Origin: Haematobia irritans
Taxonomy: Eukaryota; Arthropoda; Insecta; Diptera; Muscidae
NCBI RefSeq assembly: GCF_050003625.1
Contig: NC_134398.1
Span: 81,314,003 to 81,378,002 of the forward strand
Direction: 5' to 3'
Length of the DNA stretch: 64,000 nucleotides
Below the pieces are notes generated by a model. It saw only the letters and a list, made by a program, of their open reading frames with translations. It searched no databases and was not told the origin of the DNA. This document shows positions 51,741-63,069 of this stretch, piece by piece; the stretch's first letter is position 1, and every line of letters starts with the position of its first letter. Position numbers and translations under genes: made by a program.

Positions 51741-52241
51741 ATGTTGATTCAATATGAAACTAAATTCCACCAGAACCACTCCAAATGGACGTTACAACCA
51801 CTGACGGCATTTCTTCTAGAAATGCTCGAGATTGTAATTGCCGGGCATTCAGAGCCAAATAAATAAAGGGATTAATGGGGTCCAAGGTGAAGTTGTTATT
51901 TTAGCGCTTAAAGGACATACATATGTATACATATCAACCGAAATGATATATGTATGTATGTATGAGTTTTTTTTTGCTATTTCATAAATAAATTTTAATA
52001 GTTTGTGCTTTTTTATATGCAATATACATTGAGCGTCATAATAAAGTGTACAAAAGCATTTACATGTTTTAACATGTTTTTGTATACCAAGAGAATATTT
52101 AAATCTAAAAATCCAATAAAAATTCTTAATAACGCAAAAACTTTAAAAACGAACTTTTTGTAGAACTTATTTCAACGCTCAGTGCATTTACTACAGTGAG
52201 CCCAAAATAGTAAAACTTTATTTATTATTTTAATATTCATT

Positions 52242-52820
52242 ACACTAGTTTACAAAATAAAATTTTTTTCCTGTACATTTGATTAGATGTGACTTTTTTA
52301 TGTATTTTGATCAGCTGAATTCAAAAAAAAAATTTTTTAATTTTAATTTTATTTTTATGGTACAGTTTTTGAGATATGCCGTTGTTTTTAGTTTTTCGCT
52401 CTTTTTTCACCAAACAAATTATATCTCGAGTTAGAAATTACCGATTGTTGGTACTTAAATGAAAGGTATTGAGATGACGAATAATCGTGTATAATTGGAT
52501 CTGTGATAAGTTAAGTGGTTCAAAAAATATCAAAAAGCCAAATCATCATGTTTTACAGTGACCCTTTTCCGCCGGAAAAGTACAAACCATTGAAAAAATT
52601 GTTTTTCTTCATGGTCATCTAACGTAAGTAATAAGACCAACTAGAAGAAAAATGACCGAAAAATGACAAAGTTATAAGCAATTGAGGGAACAAATCCGAT
52701 GTCACTGCATTTTTGTGTGGGTTAGTTGCTCATATTTCTTAACATTTTTTTCGAATTCAGCAGATGAAAATACATAAAGTCACCCCCCATCAAATGTACA
52801 TTTTCAGTGTAAACTAGTGT
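52242..52820. mobile_element. MITE with about 85-bp TIR ACACTAGTTTACA
   Basis: Both ends begin ACACTAGTTTACA and share TGTACATTTGAT, GTGACTTT, TGTATTTT and GCTGAATTC in order for about 85 bp. Flanks TATTCATT (52234-52241) and TATTTATT (52821-52828) match 7 of 8. 579 bp, non-coding. Confidence 0.75.
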
Positions 52821-52829
52821 TATTTATTA

Positions 52830-53550
52830 TGGTAAATATATTTCGTCAGCTCAGAGAAATAACCCGATCGTAAACGCTTTTTTATATTCTCGAAACAGTT
52901 TAACCGGAGCCGCTTAAGTTTGGTGTACGCCAGAATCTACACGGAGCAAAATCAAGCGAATATGGTAGTTGTAGAATGATATTGGTGGAATTTTCGGCAA
53001 AAAAAAAACTGAGGAGGAATTAAGGCGGAGTGCGACTGTTGCATTTTAGAATGGAACAAAAACGAAAGAATTGTCGTACGCGAATATCTGTACTCAAACA
53101 ACGCATGCCACTCAAGTTGACTTCTCCCAGAGAAAACAAATACGATGAAAAAATATTCGAATGAAATTAAAAAAAAAAATATTTTTTTGCCCATAGTAGT
53201 ATAAAACGACTTATGTGCACCTAATTGTGTATTTTTCAATCGAATGCAGATGGATCCGCATACAAGAATATATTACATTTTTTATCAAACCCTATTTTTT
53301 TTGTAACTCTTTTCAAATTCAAAACATAATTTTATTTAAAGAACCACTTTTGTATATACTGTTAATACGTAAATTTGTAAGTTAAAAAACAATTAAATAT
53401 ATCCTTAAAAATGATAATGATAATGTTCAACTTGTAATTGTTTCTTCAATATCGATAATTTAGAGTAGTGCGAGTAGATATAGCACAATATAAATTCGTA
53501 TATAAACAGATTAATTTCTTATAAAAAGGCCATGCTTAAGACAAAACAAA
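52830..53550. other. AT-rich stretch between MITE and Kua 3' end, no gene recognised
   Basis: No frame with domain-like features. The 95-codon minus-strand frame at 52,952-53,239 has phenylalanine/low-complexity composition and no recognisable motif. Confidence 0.5.
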
Positions 53551-53554
53551 AAAC

Positions 53555-53560
53555 TTTATT
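53555..53560 (-). terminator. candidate polyadenylation signal of Kua
   Basis: AATAAA on the minus strand, about 355 bp beyond the Kua stop codon. 53,561-53,915 has no recognisable coding signal and is taken as the 3' UTR. Confidence 0.4.
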
Positions 53561-53915
53561 CAAAAGACATCAAGAATGGGATTAGTGCTGTTGTTTTTTA
53601 AGTAGAAAATTCGTAGAAAAGGTGAGATTGAATGGGGTTTATATTAATTGTGTAATGCTCATGGGTTTCTTTGTTTTATGATCTAATATCCTGATTTTTG
53701 TTGGTTCTGTTATTTTTTTGTAATGCTTAGCAAAAATTGCAAGTTTTCGTCAGTTGTTGTTTTTTTTATCGTTTTCTTATTTTGTACATTCAGCAAGATA
53801 AATTAATTGTATTCCTTTGGTTTCTTTTAGTCAGAAGTAGTATTAGAAGAGTTGGTAGAATCAATTAGGCTGTTGCTTAAATTAACGTTGGTCCTTTAGG
53901 CAATCACAGAAGTAG

Positions 53916-56697
53916 CTATGTAACTTTCTTAGCCCATTTGAGATCATCATCGCGAGGCTTCAGGCCAGTTATAAGTTCTATAAGGCACTCTAATGTAGAC
54001 CAAAATCTGCAAATATACAAAAGAAAATAACAAAAATCCAGATGATATTGAAATAAATAATTTGTTATAAAATTTATTCCCTTATTTTACTTCATTGGTC
54101 ATTTGCACTCATCTTAATCATTTAATTTTCAGAAATTCAGAGAATCATAGAGATAGAGAGCATCGGGTAAGTATGAATAAATTAGAGATGTTCCCATTAT
54201 GCGACATCTCTAATGAATAAGTTTTGAAAGTTGGAAGTAGAAGCAAACAAATGTCGCCAATGAGCGTGAGCCACGAAAATTATGTATTCTTGAATGGGTT
54301 GCACTAGAGAATGATGCCGACCGGCTTCATGGCTGAGCTTATATGGACTAGACGCATGTCCATTATCCATTAAAAGTATCCGGCCCGCTATGAGATTTCA
54401 AATCAGTGATTCCACTCGTAGGAAAAAATTTTTTGTAGGGATTTTCCCTAAAACTACAACTGTAGGGAAAAATGGACAGATTTTTAATTTATTGTACAAA
54501 ATGTTTTGCTTAACCCTACCTTAGGCACCAATGTTTTTCTACATTATCTGCCACTATTTACGAATGTAAATATTTTGTTTCCTTTGTTATTTTTAACTTC
54601 ATAACCGCTTGTTATGTTTGTTTTGCATTCTGATATTCGCTACAGAAAAAATATTGTTGTTTTTGAACATTATCTGTTCGACATTATTGAAATCGGTTGA
54701 GAGTTAGATATAGCTCCCATATATATCTTTCGCCCGATATACACCCATATTACCACAGACTTAAATTTTACTCCAATGTACGTGAAATTTTGCACAGGGT
54801 GTAGACTTAACATTCTTATTACACATGTCAAATTTGGTTGAAATCGGTTCAGATTTAGATATAGCTCCCACATATATATCTTTCGCCCGATTTAGTTTGG
54901 TTTTACAATTACGATGTGTACACTTCAAATACTTATATATTTGGAGTGAGTACTATATCATTTGGATATTTTGACAAATTCCAATTATGTTACATTTATA
55001 CTCAACACAAATATTCCTTTAAGGTGGGTACTAAGTTCGAGTTTAGACGCTAAAATCAAAAAAACAAAATCTGCAAAAACAGAATAAAATCTATCTATAT
55101 CATCGTGTTAGAAATTCTGTTATATTTAATGGAGAATTCTCCAATGCAAAAAAATTTCGTAGTGAATTTATCGACACCGAATATCGTGACAATATATAAG
55201 TGAAAGAAATTTGGATTGTTGCCTTGGCTGTTCATATATCTAAGATAAAGGTTCCGATTTGTATTGTTCTTTTTTTGTCTTCGTAGTTGGAATCAAAAAC
55301 AAAAACTGGAAAGAATTGAATCAAATTATTCATATCACTTGATTAAATGTGACACAAAATCTTCTTTTCTATACACAGATTCAAAGACATTTCTGATTAT
55401 TGTCAAAGTAAAGTACTGAGGTATCTGCCAACATAATATCACAAAATTTTCGTCAATGCGTCTCTTGAATATTAAACATTTGTGTGTTTGGTAAATTTTC
55501 TTAATTAAAACCACAAATGTTATACAAATATGATGATAGAAGATTAAAATAGGGGGTGTGTGTGTGTGTGGCTTTTTAAGTTTTGTTTACCTGGGCAAAG
55601 CTGTCTTTGAAAAATTGAGAGAAAATGCAATTTATACTCATATTCCTGTGCTCCTTGGCATCTTATTCGCTATATTCTTCCCACTACTATGGACAATTTA
55701 GAATACTTGGTACTGCAAGTTGTCCATTGTTACGCAAAGCCCACTACACTCAGTGGTAAACTTGTTTCTATTTAAATGGAACATTTTTGTCACAAAAATA
55801 TTGTTTTCTCGCCAAACATAAACATGATTGTCTATATTAGATACATAATTTCCAAGAAAATAAGATTGTTGCGACAAACATGAAAAAGTAGCATTATGCT
55901 CTTGAAACATATTGTGAGGTGATCATATTCTTTCTCAGGTTGTAGATCTCTGACCATGTTTGTCTTACCTTATTTTCTCCAAGGGCCAATTTAACCATCC
56001 CGTCGTTATGCAGAAATATGTCTCATGAGGTGCCACATGATGAATGCGATGATGCTTACGAGGCAATACGATGTGATAGTTCTGCATGAAAAGCACCCAT
56101 TTCGGCAGACCCCAATATGTGTGGGACCATTTGTGTATCTGGGAAATTAGGAGAGCAGAATGAAACTACGTCTGACTTAACTTTCAACAACGGAAATAAA
56201 AACTCACCTGATTGGTCATTGCAACGAAAATTGAACATAAAAATAGATAGGAAATCCAACCAAAATCTTGTTGAATATCTGTATGTGATTTCGTATTGAA
56301 GCAATATGCCAGGAAACCTAAGATCGGTATGCTAACCATGAAATTATCACCATTTGTTTCAATGAAGTCGTGGCGTGTTATCGATGTTGGATCCAAGTGG
56401 TGCTCTCGAAATGGACGCAGAAAATTCTGAAAATTTATGAAAATATGAAATCAATTGATCAAAACTTATGGCGTTTGTTCAATACCTTCCCTATGATGGG
56501 CAACTCCACTGAACCCCATGTGTCAGCTGCCCAATGCACTAAGCCTGATCCAAAATCGGCCGTTATAATACCACAAATCGCCGATATGCAAGTGACGATT
56601 ATGCGATCAAAATGAAAGTGCTTTAGTATCAAAATGAAATCGATTATCATCAAGGCAATGCAGGTATAGACACAAATAAACTCCTGAGCACGTTTTC
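53916..56697 (-). CDS. Kua: Kua: plasmanylethanolamine desaturase (TMEM189/PEDS1 family), 5' partial
   Basis: Four minus-strand exons join in frame: 56697-56486, 56426-56208, 56138-55969 and 54006-53916 (stop TAG at 53916-53918). All junctions are GT/AG. The product is a multi-pass ER membrane, metal-dependent desaturase that makes the vinyl-ether bond of plasmalogens (family knowledge). Visible in sequence: hydrophobic segments in exon A followed by [16 protein letters not shown]; exon B with RPFREHH and [12 protein letters not shown], then two hydrophobic stretches; exon C with [11 protein letters not shown] and [14 protein letters not shown], giving the conserved histidine clusters; exon D ending in [14 protein letters not shown]. 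Exon A starts at an acceptor (TTTTCAG), so the N-terminal exon or exons lie further right; I found none up to 64,000. The 1.96-kb intron between exons C and D holds repeat fragments. Confidence 0.93.
54665..54905 (+). repeat. fragment of the ATCGGTTCAGATTTAGATAT repeat in a Kua intron
   Basis: One and a half internal units of the 153-bp-period family (GAAATCGGTTCAGATTTAGA, CTTTCGCCCGATTTAG). It lies in the intron between Kua exons C and D. 54,910-55,780 around it has only AT-rich sequence, a MITE-like terminus at 55,024 (GTGGGTACTAAGTTCGAG) and a GT microsatellite at 55,556-55,571. Confidence 0.75.
55785..55940. repeat. foldback MITE fragment in a Kua intron
   Basis: The right part of the CACGCAGAGAAGG family: CTTGAAACATATTGTGAGGT and GATCATATTCTTTCTC, preceded by diverged left-arm pieces. 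It lies just 3' of Kua exon C in transcript terms. Confidence 0.6.
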
Positions 56698-57604
56698 CTG
56701 AAAATAAGAACAAAAATGAATAACGGCATTTTTAAATGGCAACAAAATTTAGTAAATAGGAAAATTCGATAAGCGAGAGACGTTTTCAGGAATATATACG
56801 TCGTTCATTGTGTGCTTCGAGCAACTGACTTGGTTATAGTTTGCATTGAAATGGTCAAACTGTTTACTAGAGGGGGAATTTTCTATTGGTTCATTTTATA
56901 TATTAATATGCACCACATGCCCACGTATGATTTTTAAAACAAATAACATGATCCACATCACACAGGGCTATCATAGAAATACTTGCATACCCTCAGAAAA
57001 AAGTGAACCAAATGTTTTATAGCGGATTTAGATTTGTTTTACACGCAGAGAAGAAACATGATTGTCGAAGAGCAAAATATGTTAATATGATAGGAGCTAT
57101 TTTTGCGGCGACCTTGTAACATTTTCGACTGCAACCATGTTGGCTCAGTGAACATGGTTCTAAGCAAAATAAAATTGTCCTCATCTAAAATGTTATTATA
57201 TTAATAAAAATAATTTTGTTTGAATCAAAAGACAATGATCACGATCTAAAATGTTATGGTATTCATCAAAAAGGTTTTTCTTCCAGTTAAAAAAACATGG
57301 TCACAACCTGATGATCTTTATGAAAATTTTTTTTCGTCTTCGAAAAAGGATGCCACTTGAGAAAAGAAAACACAAAATTAACATTATTTATTTGTTTTTA
57401 TTTATTTATAAACTAATTCATTGTTTATTTGTATTTATAATGTTGGGCAAGCAAACATCACATATTTTTACACACTCTAGTTTGGTACAATTTCAACAAA
57501 AAGAAATCATTCCAATTTACGTCGTGCCCATCAAATGTACAAACGCAGACATCATGTAACTGCAAATAAAAATAAATGGTAGGAAAATGCAGAACAAACA
57601 AGTA

Positions 57605-58565
57605 CACGGATGAAAAAGACTGTTTTTCATATGTTTGGCTATAAACATTATATGTTTGGAACACAAAATTTTAAACACAATATTTTTGAGTGCAAGCATA
57701 TAATGTTCATAAACTAGCATAACATGTTTGGGACATATATGTTAATATGTTAGAACATATTATATTTGGGACATAAAATGTTTGTAAATATAATATGCTT
57801 GGATGCAAACATATATTAATTTAGAAATAGCCTATAAACATATATGTGTTTAGTAGCTTGGAGCGCTATTTAACAGGGAGCGATATTGAATTAAGTTGGT
57901 GATTGTCGCTTGTTATTACAAAATTAACATTTTATTTTTCCTTGGGCAATTGATCAGCTACTTCTTTGATCCTTACAAACTGTGTGGTCCGCTGTTCGAA
58001 TCCCCGTCCGGCAAAAGGTAAAATTAAAATAAAAAAAATCATACAATTGAATAATTTCTTCTACAATGTTTGTATTACAGAAAAAGGTGCTAAGAACTAA
58101 AAAATCTCGTGGAAGTAAGAAAGATGTGAGGGACTATACAATTAGGCAGAAACAAAATTTTGAGCATTCAGGTCGAAAACCTATGTTGTTAGCACCTATA
58201 TTACCTGTTTATTTTCATAATTCATTATGATTGTAAATATATAAATAAATAAATAAAATTTTGAGCACAATATTGTTTGGGAGAATTTTTTTTAAGCATA
58301 TAATATTTTTGGGTGCAAAATGCTTCCAAACATATTATATGTTCACATAATAACATATTGTTTTTTGGAAGACAACATTATTGAATTTGGATGCAAAAAT
58401 ACAAAATGTTTGGTACTTAGACTACCCAAACATATATTGTTTAGATCAATATGCTTTCAAACATATTATATATTGGAAGAGATCAACAATATATATATGT
58501 TTGGGCAATACCCAAAAATGTATATGCTTGAAGCAAAATATGTTTGGGAGTATATGTTACAGAAG
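57605..58565. repeat. ATATGTTTGG palindromic array, interrupted by a SINE-like insert
   Basis: 57,605-57,850 and 58,260-58,565 are built from irregular copies of AACATATTATATGTTTGGG and its complement. The left end begins TACACGGATGAAAAAGACTG; the right end (complement) begins TACACCCTCACAAAAAAT. A related fragment lies at 49,790-49,875. Non-coding; frames inside are by-products. 56,700-57,600 to its left holds only a foldback-MITE end at 57,045 (ACACGCAGAGAAGAAACATG). Confidence 0.65.
57945..58258 (+). mobile_element. candidate tRNA-derived SINE
   Basis: Contains GTGGTCCGCTGTTCGAATCC followed by CCGTCCGGCAAAAGG, a strong pol III B-box/T-arm match with a tRNA-like 3' stem. An A-box-like element lies near 57,960 but is poor. 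It ends in an (AAAT)n tail (58,236-58,257). It sits between two halves of the ATATGTTTGG array. TSD not established. Confidence 0.5.
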
Positions 58566-59147
58566 CGATTTTTTGTGAGGGTGTATATACGGCCGTATGT
58601 TCGGCCAGGCCGAATCTTATGTACCCTCCACCATGGATTGCGTAGAAACTTCTACGAAAGGCTGCCATCCACAATCGAATTACTTGGGTTGTGGTATCTT
58701 AAAACTTCTCAACATCGTTTTCTAAATTGTGAGTTAGTCCATACGTGGTATATATTAGACAAAAAAGTTATGTGTAGGTAAGTCTACAAATAATTTTTGT
58801 GTGATTAGGGATCGATTTATCTGAGGGCTATATACAACTATAGACCGATATGGACCTAGTTAGGCATGGTTGTTAACGGCCATATACTAGCACAATGTAC
58901 CAACTGACTCGGATGAAATTTGCTCCTCCAAGAGGCTCCAAAACTAAATCTCGGGATCGGTTTATATGGAGGCAATATATGATTATGGACTGATATGGAC
59001 CACTTCTGGCATGGTTGTTAAATATCATATACTACCACCACGTACCAAATTTCAACCAAATCGGATGAATTTTGCTTCTCCAAAGGCACCAGAGGTCAAA
59101 TATGGGGATCGGTTTATATGGGGGCTATATATAATTATGGGCTGATA

Positions 59148-61288
59148 CACTGGTATCAGCCGTTAATACGATGAATTTCTACGTTGTATTAACGAAATTC
59201 TTCATTAAAAGTCAGCCAACGTAGCATTTCGTTATAACAACGTAATTTTACGTTATATTTACGAAACACTTTATGGAATACATTTCGTAGTATTAACGAA
59301 TAATTACGTTGCTATTACGTAGCCTTTTCGTTGTATTAACGAATATTATTCGTTGTATGAATGAAATTTATTCGTTGTATCGGTGCAGCTTATACGTTGT
59401 ATGAATGAAAATTATTCATTGTATGAATGAAAGGCGAACGTTGTATAAATGAACACAAACGTTATATTAATGAAACCCAACCAATTAGCGCATTTGAGTG
59501 TAGTAATTGGTAGTGTATTATTTTTTGTTAAGATCTTTGAAATATGGTTTATATATAGTAAGAAATAATATATAATGATAAATTAAGTAATATAATAAAC
59601 ATATATTGTGACTTTCACTTAAGAAAAAAAGCCTCTTATTTCTAAGATCAAAAAATGATAATCGTATCACCGTGTCCATTTATCCAATTTTTGTGCAACC
59701 AAGGTTCATCACCGTAATTGTTCCGCCTTCTTCATCTGAAAGTTCACTTCCCCGGGGTATTTTCACTAAAGATTAAAAATGTACACTAAATTTCTTGCGA
59801 ATATACAAAAAACACCAATTTAACTCACCTCACCCATCTATGTTTATTATTTACAACGAAACTGTAATGAGCGTGTGCACTCTTCAGCGAAAAGAACGTA
59901 AATGTTGTTAATGTTTGCCCATCAGACAAGTTTTCTGTTGAACTTTTTACCGTTTGTTTTTCAAGACGCACACGCACACATGTGCTTATTGCCATACTAA
60001 GATGTGTATGTACCAGGGATGGAAAATACAATTTTTAAGAAAGTACAAAAAAGGTATTTTTCTGAGCGAAAAGGTACTTTTTACTAAATTTCAACAAAAA
60101 TTTTTAGACTGAATTTTAAAGAAAATAAAATTTTGACGAAATTTTTTATTGAAATAAAATTTTGAAAAAAAATTCTATAAAAATAAAATTTTGACAAAAT
60201 TTTCTATATAAATAAAATTTTGCAAAAAAAAAATTTATAGAAATAATATTTTGCAAAAATTTTCTATAGAAATAAAATTTTGCAAAAATTTTCTATAGAA
60301 ATAAAATGTTTACAAAATTTTCAATTGAAATAAAATTTTGACAAAATTTTCTATAGAAATTAAATTTTGTAAAAATTTTATATAGAAATAAAATTTTGAC
60401 AAAATTTTCTACCGAAATAAAAAATCGATAATATAGAATCGCATGCTTTTTTCGACTTTCTTGAAATTCAATAAAATCGTGTTTTTGACTATAGCTTTTA
60501 CAAAATCGATATTTTCTTCCCGCATGAACTTGTCTGTTTTGTCATATTTGTAAAAGACTATTAGCAAATAAGGTTGATAAAGACTTTCTCAAAAATATTA
60601 AAATATGTTGTCAAAGCTATTGTACCATAAATCTGATATCGACTCAAAAATGTCTACACAAAAGGTACTAAATCGTTCGCGGGGGTACTACGGTACTGAC
60701 CGGGGTGAAAAAGTATTGAAAAAAGTACTATAGTACCGCATTTTCCATCCCTGGTATGTACCAATTACATACACGCTAGAGAGAGTATGAAGAGATGTTT
60801 TAGAGAGAGAGAGTAAGGAGAGGCAGAAATACTCAAACTCCCATTCGTATTATTAATGAACATATTTCATTAATATGACGAAATATAACAATTTAAAATT
60901 TATTTTTTAACGAGCCATATCATTATATTAACGATCGATTTCGTTTTATAAATGAAATTTTCAATTCCAGTTTCAGAGTATATAAAACGACTGTTTAGTT
61001 TAAAAGTTTCCAAAAGTTACTCTCTATGTGCAAATGATTATAATAATTTCATCTTGGAAAATTTTTTTATTCTAATTCTTGAAAAAATTACAAAGTTAAT
61101 ATTCGTAATATTAACGAAACGTGTTTCATTAATATAACGAAAAACCAAAACACAAAATTGTCTTTTAACGATTGATTTCGTTGTATTAACGATCACTTTC
61201 TTTCTTATAACGAAAAATTTCGTAAAATTAACGAAAAATAATTAACGAAGCCCGTTCGTTAATAATACGAAACATTTTTCTACCAGTG
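59148..61288. mobile_element. TA-TSD element CACTGGTA with AACGAA/TTCGTT palindrome arrays
   Basis: Left CACTGGTATCAG, right (complement) CACTGGTAGAAAAATG; TA at 59146-59147 and 61289-61290. Both arms (59,160-59,460 and 60,850-61,280) are made of short palindromic units such as TTCGTTAATAATACGAA and CGTTGTATTAACGAA. A hAT-like MITE is nested at 60014-60753, so the native element is about 1.39 kb. No transposase. Host repeat spacing proves the boundaries. Confidence 0.85.
60014..60753. mobile_element. hAT-like MITE CAGGGATGGAAAAT with perfect 8-bp TSD
   Basis: Termini CAGGGATGGAAAAT / ATTTTCCATCCCTG, 740 bp. Perfect TSD GTATGTAC at 60006-60013 and 60754-60761. CAGGG ends and an 8-bp duplication are the hAT hallmark. 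The interior holds about ten copies of the 29-bp CTATAGAAATAAAATT module (60,100-60,420). No transposase. Confidence 0.92.
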
Positions 61289-61835
61289 TATGAACCAATT
61301 CCTGCATGGTTGTTGGATACCATATAGAAACATCATGTACCAAATTTCAACCGAATCGGATGAATTTTGCTCTTCCAAGGGGCTACGGAGGTCAAATCTG
61401 GGGATCGGTTTATATGGGGCCTATATATAATTATTGGCCGATTTCGACCAATTTTTGCATGGGTGTTTTAGGCCATATATTAACACCACGTACCAAATTT
61501 CAACTGAATCAGATGAATTTTGGTCTTCCAAGAGGCTCCGCAAGTCAAATCTGCTGATCGGTTTATATGGGGGCTATATATAATTATGGACCGATGTGGA
61601 CCAATTTTTGCGTGGTTGTTAGACACCATATACTAACACCATGTACCAAAGTTCAACCGGATCGGATGAAATTTGCTTCTCTTAGAGCAATCGCAAGCCA
61701 AATTTGGGGGTCCGTTTATATGGGGCTATACGTAAAGTGGACCGATATAGCACATTTGCAATACCATCCGACCTACATCAATAACAACTACTTGTTCCAA
61801 ATTTCAAGTCGATAGCTTGTTTCGTTCGGAAGTTA

Positions 61836-62268
61836 GTGTGTAAATATAACCATAGCGATAGGCGGTAGGCGAACATTTATTTACGTGTATTTCTTATGGG
61901 AAGCCCAAAACCCGCGACGGAATACCGTGACGGCTAGCGGCGTGTCGCTAAATTAAAACTTATTCTAACTCCTTGGCGAAAACTGGTATAGTGTTGCCAT
62001 CGCTTATCAATTTTTTTTAACTCACCACTAGGAATTGCTGTTGCCTGGACACGTATAGATTATTTTTTCTTAAAATAACTCAACAAATAACAAGCCATTG
62101 TAAGTTTTTATTCAACTTCATTGTTTAATATTGTCAAAGCGTGCTGTATTGACAACAAAAACGCTAGGAAACGTGAAAAAGGGAATTATTCGCCGTCAAG
62201 CTTATTGTATTTGCCGTTGCGGCAAAAATGTTTCGCTTACCGCCTATCGCTATGGTTATATTTACACA
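61836..62268. mobile_element. MITE GTGTGTAAATATAACC with TTA TSD (PIF/Harbinger-like)
   Basis: Both termini share GTGTGTAAATATAACC, then CATAGCGATAGGCGGTA and GCGAA with an indel, about 40 bp of TIR. TTA flanks both ends (61833-61835, 62269-62271), the TWA target typical of PIF/Harbinger. Excision with one TTA gives a continuous host run TTCGGAAGTTAGCGTGATTT. 433 bp, non-coding. Confidence 0.82.
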
Positions 62269-62430
62269 CTTAGCGTGATTTCAACAGACGGACTTGCTCA
62301 GATCGACTCAGAATTTCACCACGACCCAGAATATATATACTTTATGTGGTCTTAGAGCAATATTTCGATGTGTTGCAAAAGGAATGACAAAGTTAATATA
62401 CCCCCATCCTATGGTGGAGGGTATAAAAAC

Positions 62431-63065
62431 AGGTACATGTTTTCAATTACACTTCCCTTTTTTGTGTTCACATAAAACCACGTGCCACTTATGAATAAAT
62501 AAATTAACACAAAACACAACATTCCAACAATCAACACACGACTGACACGAAAAATGAAAATCGTGTACCTGCTCAATGTTTTTATAAAATTATTTTCCCT
62601 GCAAAAAAGTGAAAAAATTATATAGTCACGATGGCCATGTAAAATAAAAATATATTTTCCCTGCAAAAAATCCAAAAAATTTTATTGTGCCGACCATTTA
62701 ATGGTCTCAAATTCCATCATTCAAAAAATAATACATGTTTGCGGCATTGGAGAACCATTTAAATACTTATTGCCAGCATACATTTTTCTCTGCTCGAAAA
62801 TTGTTTTTACAAAGACAAAATACATGGTTTTCGCGACAATTACATACTGTAGATAAGCATTAAATGGATGCGGCAACCATGTCCAAGCATGTTTTTTCTG
62901 TGCGTGTAGTTCGTGAATATTAGTCGATTTTATGTAAATTATTTTAATTATGTTTTGCCTAAAAATGAGAAAAAAATGTATAAATTTGAAAAAAGCTAAA
63001 ATGGGTGAAGTTTACTTAAATTCCATTCCTCAATTTTTGAAATGAGTAAATTTTCCCTAAATTGT
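62431..63065. repeat. AT-rich stretch with foldback-MITE end
   Basis: CATGTTTTTTCTGTGCGTG near 62,890-62,907 is the right terminus of the CACGCAGAGAA foldback family, with ACCATGT/AACATG motifs inward. The rest has no gene; CCCTGCAAAAAA occurs twice (62,597 and 62,658). Confidence 0.45.
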
Positions 63066-63069
63066 ATTT

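Larger units (their letters stand above)
58575..62430 (+). repeat. interspersed repeat with 153-bp units, hosting three nested elements
   Basis: It starts near TATACGGCCGTATGTTCGGC and ends CCTATGGTGGAGGGTATAAA. Motif TCGGATGAA (one diverged, TCAGATGAA) at 58909, 59061, 61356, 61509 and 61662 gives spacings 152, (2295), 153, 153. Subtracting the 2143 bp of the inserted element plus its TA gives 152. Contains AGACGGACTTGCTCAGATCG near the right end in place of the GTCY tract. Second host break at 61,836 (MITE). Own length without inserts is about 1.28 kb. Confidence 0.82.

Noticed and set aside
56056..56713. Separate small genes suggested by three minus-strand frames
   Set aside because: They are exons of one gene (Kua) with matching GT/AG junctions and frame.
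57251..57559. 102-codon lysine/phenylalanine-rich frame
   Set aside because: AT-rich low-complexity translation; no motif and it overlaps repeat sequence.
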